Assembly (NCBI RefSeq): GCF_034259325.1
Contig: NZ_JAXIVS010000002.1
Span: forward strand, 310,001 to 374,000
Direction: 5' to 3'
DNA length: 64,000 nt
Source of the DNA: Hyalangium ruber
Lineage (GTDB): Bacteria > Myxococcota > Myxococcia > Myxococcales > Myxococcaceae
Both the position numbers and the translations under genes were made by a program. The notes under the pieces were generated by a model. It was not told the origin of the DNA and searched no databases. It saw nothing but the letters and a program-made list of their open reading frames with translations. The first letter of the stretch is position 1. Each line of letters opens with the position of its first letter. Below, one piece after another: positions 32,826-40,905 of this stretch.

Positions 32826-34357
32826 GCGGCGGACGCCTGGACTGGAGCGCCCCGACGGCGCACCACGCGCAGCAGGCCTTGCAGCTCGTCCAGGCGCACC
32901 GCGCCGGTAGCGAACACGAGGAAAAGATAGAGCGCGGCACCGACGGCCAGCCGCACCGGTCCCAAGCCCGAGAGCGACAGGTGCGCGCCCGTCACCACCG
33001 CGCACACGGCGAGCGTCTTGCCCAGCCGGGTGAGGCTCTGCCGGTCGAAGGCCCGCCTGCCCACCGCGCTCACCAGCAGCGTCACGGTGACCGCCTCGCA
33101 GGTAAACAGCGCCAGCGCCGAGGCGCACGCGCCGCCCACCGGGCCGAACCACGCCAGGAAGGGACGCGCCAGCGTGAGGTTCAGCGTGGAGTTGAGCACC
33201 ATGGACACCACCGAGGTGCGCGTCACCCACCAGCCCTTGCCCGTCACCGTCAGCACGCTGGCGCACACCATGGCCACGTACGTCAGCGTCAGGATGGGAG
33301 CCTGCAGCCGCAGCACCGCCGCGGCCGGCGCGAAGGCCTCGCCGTACACCACGCCGATCCACACGTCCGCGCCCAGCCCCATGGCCAGCGTCAGCGGAAT
33401 GGAGAAGGCCAGCACCGCCTCCAGCGTGCGGCGGGTGAGCCGGTCGAGTTCCTGCGGAGAGTGAGCCGAGGCACGCGACAGCAGCGGAATCATCACCCAG
33501 GTGAGCACCGGCGCCGCCATCAGCGTCATGCCCGCCAGGTTCCACCCGGCGCCGTACCAGCCCACCTCCGTGGTGTTGGTGAGGAAGCCCAGGAGGAACA
33601 CGCCCATGGGCCCGTTGGCCGCCAGCGCCGCCTCGTTGAGGAAGAAGGGCAGCGCCCCGGTGAGCGCCGAGCGCGTGCCCCGCCCGTCCACCCGCAGCTC
33701 CAGCCCGGTGTGGCGGCGCGCCAGGCGGTAGAGCACGACGGCCCGCACCAGCTCCGAGGCCAGAATCGGCACGCCCAGCCACGGCAGCGGAAGCCCCAGC
33801 GCGAGCACCAGGAGCTGCCCGCCGCCCCACACGCACTTGGTGGCGATGTTGGCCACCGAGAGCCCGTCCACCTTCTCGCGCGCGTGCAGCACCGCCGCCA
33901 GCGTCCCGTTGCACCGGAAGAAGAGCTGGTAGACGCCCAGCAGCAGCACCAGCAGCTTCAGGTGCGCGGGCTTGCCCTCCAGGTGCATCAGCCCCTGCAT
34001 CGCTCCCAGGAGCCCGATGGCCAGGAGGACCTGGAGCAGCAGCGTGCCGCCGAAGAACTCGCTGGCGTGGTGCGGCCGCAGGGCCACTTCCTTGCGGATG
34101 TAGACCTCCAGCCCCAGGCCGGCCAGCACGAAGAAGACGGCGGTGAAGCCCTCCGAGGCCCAGTTGAACTGGCCGAAGGCCTCCGGCCCCAACACCCGGG
34201 GCAGCATCAGCCGCACCGTCATGGCGATGCCGTACGTCACCATGAGCGAGCCGCCCAGCTTCAGGGCGTTGCGCATGGACGTCGTCACGTCCAGCGCGGC
34301 GGGCGGCGGGGCCGACGGGGGCGCCGCGGCGCTCGTGTCAGGGTTCGGCGGGGACAT
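32822..34357 (-). CDS. wzx: Wzx-type polysaccharide flippase
   Basis: 511 residues with 12 to 14 hydrophobic helices. The N-terminal cytoplasmic stretch is Pro/Ala-rich, followed by NALKLGGSLMVTYGIAMTV and RVLGPEAFGQFNWAS, the beginning typical of polysaccharide biosynthesis flippases of the MOP superfamily. A central GALPFFLNEAALAANGPMGVFLLG segment matches the second half-repeat. It should move undecaprenyl-linked repeat units across the inner membrane for Wzy. It is second in the EPS operon, 115 bases after the priming transferase gene, and overlaps the OPX gene by four bases. Confidence 0.88.
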   Translation of the reverse strand: MSPPNPDTSAAAPPSAPPPAALDVTTSMRNALKLGGSLMVTYGIAMTVRLMLPRVLGPEAFGQFNWASEGFTAVFFVLAGLGLEVYIRKEVALRPHHASEFFGGTLLLQVLLAIGLLGAMQGLMHLEGKPAHLKLLVLLLGVYQLFFRCNGTLAAVLHAREKVDGLSVANIATKCVWGGGQLLVLALGLPLPWLGVPILASELVRAVVLYRLARRHTGLELRVDGRGTRSALTGALPFFLNEAALAANGPMGVFLLGFLTNTTEVGWYGAGWNLAGMTLMAAPVLTWVMIPLLSRASAHSPQELDRLTRRTLEAVLAFSIPLTLAMGLGADVWIGVVYGEAFAPAAAVLRLQAPILTLTYVAMVCASVLTVTGKGWWVTRTSVVSMVLNSTLNLTLARPFLAWFGPVGGACASALALFTCEAVTVTLLVSAVGRRAFDRQSLTRLGKTLAVCAVVTGAHLSLSGLGPVRLAVGAALYLFLVFATGAVRLDELQGLLRVVRRRGAPVQASAA

Positions 34358-34472
34358 GGCCTCGGCGGCAGAAAGAGGGACAGGGAAGTGAACGACAGCA
34401 CCGCATCCGCGTCAATTCGCGGACCGCTTCCCCGCCCCTGCCCCGAGCCGCCGGGGGGGCCCCGCCTGCCTG

Positions 34473-35978
34473 CTAGCTGGCCCCGTTGCCGGTGATCACC
34501 ACCGGCACCGTCTTCAGGATGAGGCTGAAGTCGGTCAGCAGGGTCCAGTTATCGATGTACTGCATGTCCAGGTACATCCACTCCTCGAAGGAGATCTGGT
34601 TGCGCCCAGACACCTGCCAGATGCAGGTGAGCCCCGGCCGCACCGACAGCCGGCGGCGCTGCCAGGCCGCGTACTTCTCCACTTCCTTCGGCAGCGGCGG
34701 GCGCGGGCCCACCACGCTCATCTCACCGCGCAGCACGTTGAGCAGCTGCGGCAGCTCGTCGATGGAGTACTTGCGGATGAAGCGCCCGATAGGAGTGATT
34801 CGCGGGTCGTTCTTGATCTTGAAGACCGGGCCGGTCTGCTCGTTCATCGCCTCCAGCTTGGCCTTCAGCTCCTCGGCGTTGACCACCATGGAGCGGAACT
34901 TGAGCATGTTGAAGGTCTTGCCGTGCAGGCCCACCCGCTGCTGCTTGAAGAAGACGGGGCCGCGCGAGGTGACCTTGATGATCAGTGCCACCGCCAGCAG
35001 CAGCGGCGAGAGCACCAGCAGCGCGGCGGCCGAGGCGCTGATGTCGAACAGGCGCTTGATGGCCATCTGGTGCGGCGCGGGCGCGTGGGTGACGAAGTGC
35101 AGGTAGCCGTCGGACACCGCGTGCGTCTGCTCGGGGCGCGCCCGGTCCATGCGGAAGGGATGCGCCGGCAGGGCGAACGGGATACCGAAGCGCTCGCACA
35201 GCTTGATGGCCGCCTGCATCTCCTGGCCGTGCTTCTGCACGTTGCCGGAGATGTAGACGATGTCCACCGGAAGCTGGCAGAGCACCTGCTCGAGCTGATC
35301 CACCCGGCCCAGCTGCGGCTGGGGAGAGGTGGCCGCCACCTTGTCATTGGAGAAGGCCAGGTAGCCGGTGACGCGGCGGCGACCCATGGTGGACAGGTGC
35401 TCGCCGGTGAGCCGGCCCATGGCGCCGATGCCGAGGATGAGCGCCTCGTCCAACGGCTCCTCGCGCACCGCCAGCCGGCGGAACACCATCTGCCGCAGGC
35501 CCACCACGCTCATCCAGAGCAGCAGCGGGAAGAAGCTCAGCGCCACCACCGGCATGCCGCCGGCGATGAGCAGGCGCTCCAGGTAGAGCACCCCCGTGAT
35601 CGACACCACCGTGATGGACACCAGCGCCAGGTCATCCAGCGGCGCGCGGTCCGAGAAGCGCGGGTCATAGAGGCACAGCGCCGTGCCCACCAGCAGCCAG
35701 CCCAGGCCCGCCATGCCCAGCAGCAGCCACAGGTCCAGGTTGCCCACCTGGATGGAGTGTCCCATCAACAACGTCGAGCCCAGCAGCGAGGCCACCACCA
35801 ACAGCAGATCCACCAGCAGGTTCAGCTTCGCGGCGAAGCCCGGCGCCAGCCGCCCGCGCACCGGCTTGGATGGAGCCGCCGCCACGAGTCGAGGCACCTC
35901 TACGACCGCGGGCGGATGCACGGGCTCCACCGAGGCAGTATTTTCGGAGACTTCTTTTGGGACCGATGCGGATTGCAT
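34473..35978 (-). CDS. epsZ: Undecaprenyl-phosphate sugar phosphotransferase (priming transferase)
   Basis: 501 residues. A soluble N-terminus is followed by four hydrophobic helices (about 50-180), a cytoplasmic Rossmann-like region (EALILGIGAMGRLTGEHL), one more membrane segment (SAAALLVLSPLLLAVALIIK) and the bacterial sugar transferase domain with GPVFFKQQRVG, FKFRSM-like MLKFRSMVVNAEE, SIDELPQLLNVLRGEMS, VGPRPPLP and RPGLTCIWQVSGR. It transfers hexose-1-phosphate to undecaprenyl phosphate, the first step of repeat-unit assembly. ATG at 35978 has GGGGAGA eight bases upstream; the frame is open to 36110 without family similarity. It is the first gene of the EPS operon, as EpsZ is in M. xanthus. 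Confidence 0.9.
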   Translation of the reverse strand: MQSASVPKEVSENTASVEPVHPPAVVEVPRLVAAAPSKPVRGRLAPGFAAKLNLLVDLLLVVASLLGSTLLMGHSIQVGNLDLWLLLGMAGLGWLLVGTALCLYDPRFSDRAPLDDLALVSITVVSITGVLYLERLLIAGGMPVVALSFFPLLLWMSVVGLRQMVFRRLAVREEPLDEALILGIGAMGRLTGEHLSTMGRRRVTGYLAFSNDKVAATSPQPQLGRVDQLEQVLCQLPVDIVYISGNVQKHGQEMQAAIKLCERFGIPFALPAHPFRMDRARPEQTHAVSDGYLHFVTHAPAPHQMAIKRLFDISASAAALLVLSPLLLAVALIIKVTSRGPVFFKQQRVGLHGKTFNMLKFRSMVVNAEELKAKLEAMNEQTGPVFKIKNDPRITPIGRFIRKYSIDELPQLLNVLRGEMSVVGPRPPLPKEVEKYAAWQRRRLSVRPGLTCIWQVSGRNQISFEEWMYLDMQYIDNWTLLTDFSLILKTVPVVITGNGAS

Positions 35979-36334
35979 GCCAATCTCTCCCCACGACCCA
36001 GGAACTGCCCCGGGATGACACCGCCCACCTTGCGAGAGGTGGGCGAAATCACGGCACCACCACGCTTTGGACCAGCGAAGATTGTACGGGTCCTCGAAAA
36101 GTGCACGCAAGCGCGCCAGGGATCCTCTTCGTCACCCTACCTGTCAGGTCGGGCCATCGCCGAGACACACCGTAAAGTCGATGCAGAACAAGGGCTTGCC
36201 GGGCCGTCTGGGTAACAACACGAATGTGAACTTTTTTTCCCTATCGGAACTCTCGGGATTGGAGCTTGGAACCCCAACAGGTCTTTCCTGAGTTGTCTCA
36301 GCCAGGATTTTCCGAAGTATTTTAATGCGACGTG
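35979..36334. other. Intergenic leader of the EPS operon
   Basis: A 356-base gap without a credible gene lies between the GT4 gene and the EPS priming gene. The part from about 36215 to 36335 is much richer in A/T than its surroundings and contains a run of seven A on the minus strand (GGAAAAAAAGTT). This is where the EPS promoter should be, but I cannot assign -35/-10 or -24/-12 boxes with confidence. Short open frames here have no coding character. Confidence 0.6.
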
Positions 36335-37360
36335 TCAAAACGGGCTGAGGATGCGCTCCACGTAGCGCTCCACGGAGAAGTCCCGCTCCGCCTTCTGTCG
36401 CGCGCGCTGGCCCATCGCCTCGGCCTCCTGGGGATGATCCAGCAGCCAGCGGATGCGCTCACGCAGCTGATCAGGGTTGCCAGGCTCCACGTGGAAGCCC
36501 GTCACCCCGTCCTCGATGAACCCCTCCACATAGGGGTTGCGGGTGAGGATGACGGGCTTGCCCATGGCCATGCCCTCCAGGGCCACGGTGATGCCGCTGA
36601 TGATGGGGCGGGCCAGCGGCACCACCACCGCCCGGGACTCGGCGTAGAGCTGGCGCAGGTTGGCGTAGTTGCCCCAGGAGCGCATCTCCACGTTCGGCGG
36701 CAACGCTCGCGCCTGGGCCTCGCTCTTGCCCGCGACCGAGTAGCGCCACGCCGTGTCCGCGGCGATCTTCACCTCCGCGTCCAGCCCCTCGGCCGCGCTG
36801 ATCAGCGACTCGTAGTCGCGGTTCACCGCGCCGGCCGCGCACACCAGACGCTTGCTCGGCTGCTCGGGCTGGGGCTGGAAGTAGGCTGTGTCCACCCGCG
36901 AGTAGAGGACGGTGATTCGCTCGCGGGGGATGCCGTACTGCTCCACCAGCACGTCCCGGCTGTGCGGCGACAGGCACAGTACGTGGTGCAGCCGCCGGGC
37001 CAGCCCCAGCTTGGAGAGCGCCAGCCAGCGCTTCTTGCTCGACACGTTGTGGACCAGCAGGACGATGCGGCGCTTGCGGCGGCTCAGCAGCGCGTCCCAC
37101 GCCAGGAACTGCAGGCCCGGGAACTCCTCGCCCAGGAGGATGTTCTGGCGCTCGCGCGTCGCGCGCCACGCCTCCAGCGCGAACCGGGCGCAGTCCACGT
37201 TCGAGGCCGGGTTCAGCCCACGCTGCGCCATGGAGAGGACCTGGGTGAACACCCCGCGGCTCATCGCCGCGAACTCGCCCAGTGGGCCCTTCTTCTCCAG
37301 CGCGTCGTTGACGCGGCTCAGCGGCTCGCCCACGGCGATGAATGCGGAGTCTTGCGGCAT
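36335..37360 (-). CDS. Glycosyltransferase family 4
   Basis: 341 residues with a GT-B fold. The first half contains IVLLVHNVSSKKR and VLCLSPHSRDVLVEQYGIPRERI, in which a loop leads to the donor half. The second half has the family's donor-site region, VPLARPIISGITVALEGMAMGKPVILTRNPYVEGFIEDGVTG, including the E-x7-E-like pattern, and a C-terminal GNPDQLRERIRWLL. It is cytoplasmic or peripheral. ATG at 37360 has GAGGG upstream. It follows three histidine kinase genes by 67 bases and precedes the EPS operon, so it probably adds a sugar to the EPS repeat unit. Confidence 0.85.
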   Translation of the reverse strand: MPQDSAFIAVGEPLSRVNDALEKKGPLGEFAAMSRGVFTQVLSMAQRGLNPASNVDCARFALEAWRATRERQNILLGEEFPGLQFLAWDALLSRRKRRIVLLVHNVSSKKRWLALSKLGLARRLHHVLCLSPHSRDVLVEQYGIPRERITVLYSRVDTAYFQPQPEQPSKRLVCAAGAVNRDYESLISAAEGLDAEVKIAADTAWRYSVAGKSEAQARALPPNVEMRSWGNYANLRQLYAESRAVVVPLARPIISGITVALEGMAMGKPVILTRNPYVEGFIEDGVTGFHVEPGNPDQLRERIRWLLDHPQEAEAMGQRARQKAERDFSVERYVERILSPF

Positions 37361-37427
37361 CGGTCCCTCTGGCCGTTTCCGGCGCGTGTGGCCGGAATCT
37401 AAGCCGTTTGGGCGCGCCGCGGGGGCT

Positions 37428-39053
37428 TCAGGAGCGCTGGATGGGGCGGGCCGGCAAGGCCACCGTGAAGATGGTGCCTACCCCCTTCACGCTGCTCACC
37501 TCGATGTCCCCGCCCAGCCGGCGCACGATGTCCCGGCTGATGGACAGCCCCAGCCCCGTGCCCGTCGTCAGCCCCTTGGTGGTGAAGAAGGGCTGGAAGA
37601 CCCGCGACAAGTGCTCGGGGGCAATCCCCGGTCCCGTGTCCGCCACCTCCACCACCACGCGCTCGCCCATCAACCGCGAGGTGACGCGCAGCTCGCGCCG
37701 CGGGCCACTCCACTCCGACAGCGCCTGCGCCGCGTTGATGATGAGGTTGCTGAACACCTGGGAGACCCGCCCTGGGCTGCCCTTCACCTCCAACCCCTCG
37801 GCCAGCTCGACAATCACCGTGGCCGCCGGCGTCGCCTCCGCCCGCGTGATTCGCAGCGCCGAGCGGATCGCCTCGTTCAGGTCGAACCACCCCGCCGACG
37901 CATCGTCCATCCGCGAGATGGTCCGCATGTCCCGGACGATTTCGCAGATGCGCTTGATGCCCTCGTACGCCTCGGCCACCGCCTGCTGCACCCCCTCGAA
38001 CTCCTCCTGCTGGCGCGGCCCCCACGCGAGCACCTCGCCCCAGGCCCCGCTCGGCTCCTGGCCCATGCTCCGGCCCATCGCCGTCAGCCCCTGCTGGATG
38101 TAGTTCAGGTTGCTGAGCACGTAGGAGGCGGGGTTGTTGATCTCATGGCTGATGCCCGCCGCCACCAACCCCATCGAAGCCATGCGCTCGGAGGCCGAGA
38201 GCTGGCCCGCCATCCGCCCGTTCTCCAGCGCCAGCACCGCGTGCGCGATGAGCAGCGAGGCGCGGTCCAGCTCGCCCCGGTTCAGCGGGCGACTCCGGGA
38301 GCGTCGCAGCACCACGAGCAGCCCCAGGAAGCGCTCCCCGGCCACCAGCGGCAACAACAGCATCGACAAGTCGGGCGGCAGCGGCGGGAACTTCTCGAAG
38401 CGCCAGTCGGCGCCCAGCGGCCCGAGCACCGCGGGCGTGCGGTCGGCCGACAGCGTGCGGGAGATCTGCTCCCCCAGCGACAGGCACAGAGCGCTCTCGG
38501 CCTCGTCCACGAGCCCGTAGGCGTGTGCCACCTGGAGCTTCCCGTCCGCGTCCGGCAGCGCCAGCATCGCCGCGTCCGAGACCATGAAGGAGCGCACGCT
38601 CTCGGCGATGGCGCGCGGCAGCTCCTCCAGCGTGTTCTTCTCGAAGAGCGCCTGGCTCAGCCGCACCAGCTCCGTGGACACGTTGAAGCGGCGCCGGTCG
38701 AGCGCCCGGGACACGCAGGTGAACAGCTCCTGCAACTGGAACGGCTTGCGCAGCAGGTCGAAGGCGCCCGCACGGATGCACGCGATGGCCGTGTCCAGCT
38801 CCGCGTACGCCGTGGCGACGATCACCTCCGTGGAGGGAGACACCTCGCGCACCCGGCGCAAGAGCTCCAACCCGTTCATGCTCGGCATCCGCACATCCGT
38901 CATGACCAGGTCGAACGAGGCCCCGCGCAGCCGCTCCATCGCCTCGGCCCCGTTGGCCGCTTCGGTCACCTCGTGACCTTCTCCGGAGAGCATCTCCAGG
39001 AGGAGCCGGCGGATGTCCCTCTCGTCATCGACGATCAGAATCTGTCCGGCCAT
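37428..39053 (-). CDS. Hybrid response regulator-GAF-histidine kinase
   Basis: 541 residues: receiver domain (1-120; Asp53 in VMTDVRMP, Lys103 in LRKPF), GAF-like region (about 130-275), HisKA with His303 in AGISHEINNPASY, and a complete HATPase domain (NLIINAAQAL, DTGPGIAPEHL, GTGLGLSIS). There are no transmembrane segments, so it is cytoplasmic. With the receiver ahead of the kinase, it can accept phosphate from another kinase and modulate its own output. It follows the next kinase gene by four bases on the same strand. Ligand and target are unknown; no DNA-binding output protein is encoded nearby. Confidence 0.88.
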   Translation of the reverse strand: MAGQILIVDDERDIRRLLLEMLSGEGHEVTEAANGAEAMERLRGASFDLVMTDVRMPSMNGLELLRRVREVSPSTEVIVATAYAELDTAIACIRAGAFDLLRKPFQLQELFTCVSRALDRRRFNVSTELVRLSQALFEKNTLEELPRAIAESVRSFMVSDAAMLALPDADGKLQVAHAYGLVDEAESALCLSLGEQISRTLSADRTPAVLGPLGADWRFEKFPPLPPDLSMLLLPLVAGERFLGLLVVLRRSRSRPLNRGELDRASLLIAHAVLALENGRMAGQLSASERMASMGLVAAGISHEINNPASYVLSNLNYIQQGLTAMGRSMGQEPSGAWGEVLAWGPRQQEEFEGVQQAVAEAYEGIKRICEIVRDMRTISRMDDASAGWFDLNEAIRSALRITRAEATPAATVIVELAEGLEVKGSPGRVSQVFSNLIINAAQALSEWSGPRRELRVTSRLMGERVVVEVADTGPGIAPEHLSRVFQPFFTTKGLTTGTGLGLSISRDIVRRLGGDIEVSSVKGVGTIFTVALPARPIQRS

Positions 39054-39057
39054 GTCG

Positions 39058-40905
39058 CTACGCCTGTTCCGTCGCGGGGAGCATCAGCCGGAAGACGGTG
39101 CCGCGCACCGCTCCCGGAGTCACCGACAGGTCCGCGCCCATGCGGCTCAACAGCCGCCACGCCAGCGCCAACCCCAGGTTCAGCCGCATCGTGCGGCCCC
39201 GGCGTGCGTCCACCTGGATGCGGGGATCGAAGAGCTCCGCGCGCAGCGCCTCGGACAGCTCCAGCAGCGGATCCTCCAGCCAGATGCAGGGCCGGCCCGC
39301 CTCGTGCCCCACGCGCAGCACCAGCGCCGGGGCTCCCTCGTCCCGCGCGCCCGGCGTCTCGCACAGGAAGTCCAGGATGCGCCCCAGGCTGGCCTGGAGA
39401 TCACCTCGGCCCACGCGCGCGTAGATGGGCTCGGCATCCTCCACCCGGACGGGCCGGGGCAGGGTGCCCTCTCCCTTCCACGCGCCCAGCAGCGCCACCA
39501 CGTCCACGCGCTCGACTGGGGAGACCGGGCTTCCTCCGGACAGGGCCCGCAGCTCGATGAGCAGCTCCTCCACGCGGCGGATGCCGTCCACCGCGTCCGC
39601 CGCCGCGTCCTGCGCGTCCTGGATGGAGGTCTCCGTCTCGGCGCCTCCCACGGTGAGCAGCTTGCGCGCCAGCTCCGCGGAATGCGGGTCGTCTCGCCGG
39701 GCCAGCTCCGCGGCCACATCCCGCGTCACCGTCCACAGGGAATTCACCGCGCGCGAGTAGGCCGACAGCGAGTGGAAGCTCGCCTTCGTGAAAGCCAGCG
39801 GGTTGCTCAGCTCGTGGGTGAGGCCCGCCGCCAGCTTGCCCACCGCCGCCAGCTTCTCAGCCTTCACCAGCTCCTCGCGCGTGGCCTCCAGGTCCTTCAC
39901 CCGCGCCTCGAGCTCCCCGTTGAGCCGCGCCGTCTCCAGCGCCAGCGCGAGCTGGGCGGCGAACAGGCTGCCCCGCTGCAGCTCGGAGATCGAAAACAGG
40001 GGCTGGCCCACGCCGCGCAAGAGGATGAGGCAACCGGCGGGCGCATCCCCTACCTGCAGCGAGTACGCCAACGCCGCGCCCAGCCTCGACACGGTAGCGA
40101 AGGGCCAGTCGCGCGAGGTCTGCGTCACCGACACCGGCTCCTGGCCGTCGATGGCCCGCCGCGCCAGCTCCCGCAGCACGGCGGGGGACAGCTCCAGCCC
40201 GTCCGAGGAGTTGCAGATGCTCAGCTCGTCCGTGCCCGGCTCCGGCAGCAGCAGCCGGAAGGCCTGGTGCGGGATGAGGTCCAACGTCAGCTCGCCCAGG
40301 TGCGTGAGCACCTCGCTCCGGGTCCGCAGCGAGAGCAGCGCGCAGCTCACCTCGTACAGGGGCACCAGCGAGCGCAGGCGCCGCTTCTCCACCGCGCGCA
40401 TGATGAGGTGGCGCAGCTCGGCGATGTCGTACGGCTTGCGGATGTAGTCGTAGGCCCCGTGCTTCATGCACGCCAGCGCCGTCTCCAGGCTGGCGTAGCC
40501 GGTGGCGACGATGACCTCCATGTCCGGGTCCAGCTGCCGCAGCGCCGAGACGGTCTCCACCCCGTTCATGCCCGGCATCTTCAGGTCCGTGATGGCGACG
40601 TCGAAGCGGCGCGTGCCCAACAGCTCCACCGCCGCCCGGCCTCCGTCGGCCGTCACCACCTCGAACTCCGTGGAGGGCAATGAGAACGAGAGCATCTCGC
40701 GCATGTCCGGCTCGTCGTCGATGACGAGCACGGAGATGCTGCCGGCGGGCGCCAGCTCCTGCAGGCTGCGCCGGGAACCCGTCGTGGAGGCACCGCGCGA
40801 GGCGGTGGAACCCGAGGGGCCGGCCTGCCAGGACTCCTGCAGCGAGCCCACCACGGCGGCGTCCTGTAGCTGCACTCCCCGGTGGACTTTGAGATTCACT
40901 TCCAT
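39058..40905 (-). CDS. Receiver-GAF-histidine kinase with degraded ATP-binding domain
   Basis: 615 residues: a variable Ser/Gly-rich start (1-55), receiver (57-170; Asp107 in AITDLKMP, Lys157 in IRKPY), GAF-like region (about 185-330), a helix, and HisKA with His364 in GLTHELSNPL. The C-terminal region aligns with HATPase, but its key motifs are missing: the N-box reads LGRILDFLC without Asn, the D-x-G-x-G site reads WLEDPLLEL, and the G2 loop reads LNLGLALAW. It may be a pseudokinase or phosphotransfer partner. ATG at 40905 has CGGAGG seven bases upstream and overlaps the upstream kinase gene by ten bases. Cytoplasmic. Confidence 0.8.
   Translation of the reverse strand: MEVNLKVHRGVQLQDAAVVGSLQESWQAGPSGSTASRGASTTGSRRSLQELAPAGSISVLVIDDEPDMREMLSFSLPSTEFEVVTADGGRAAVELLGTRRFDVAITDLKMPGMNGVETVSALRQLDPDMEVIVATGYASLETALACMKHGAYDYIRKPYDIAELRHLIMRAVEKRRLRSLVPLYEVSCALLSLRTRSEVLTHLGELTLDLIPHQAFRLLLPEPGTDELSICNSSDGLELSPAVLRELARRAIDGQEPVSVTQTSRDWPFATVSRLGAALAYSLQVGDAPAGCLILLRGVGQPLFSISELQRGSLFAAQLALALETARLNGELEARVKDLEATREELVKAEKLAAVGKLAAGLTHELSNPLAFTKASFHSLSAYSRAVNSLWTVTRDVAAELARRDDPHSAELARKLLTVGGAETETSIQDAQDAAADAVDGIRRVEELLIELRALSGGSPVSPVERVDVVALLGAWKGEGTLPRPVRVEDAEPIYARVGRGDLQASLGRILDFLCETPGARDEGAPALVLRVGHEAGRPCIWLEDPLLELSEALRAELFDPRIQVDARRGRTMRLNLGLALAWRLLSRMGADLSVTPGAVRGTVFRLMLPATEQA

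Noticed and set aside
32826-33914. Upstream extension of the OPX gene frame
   Set aside because: It lies within wzx in another frame and is Gly/Ala/Arg-rich; the lipoprotein signal begins at 32825.
36067-36291. Short frame upstream of the EPS operon
   Set aside because: No ribosome site and no coding bias; it spans the A/T-rich leader.
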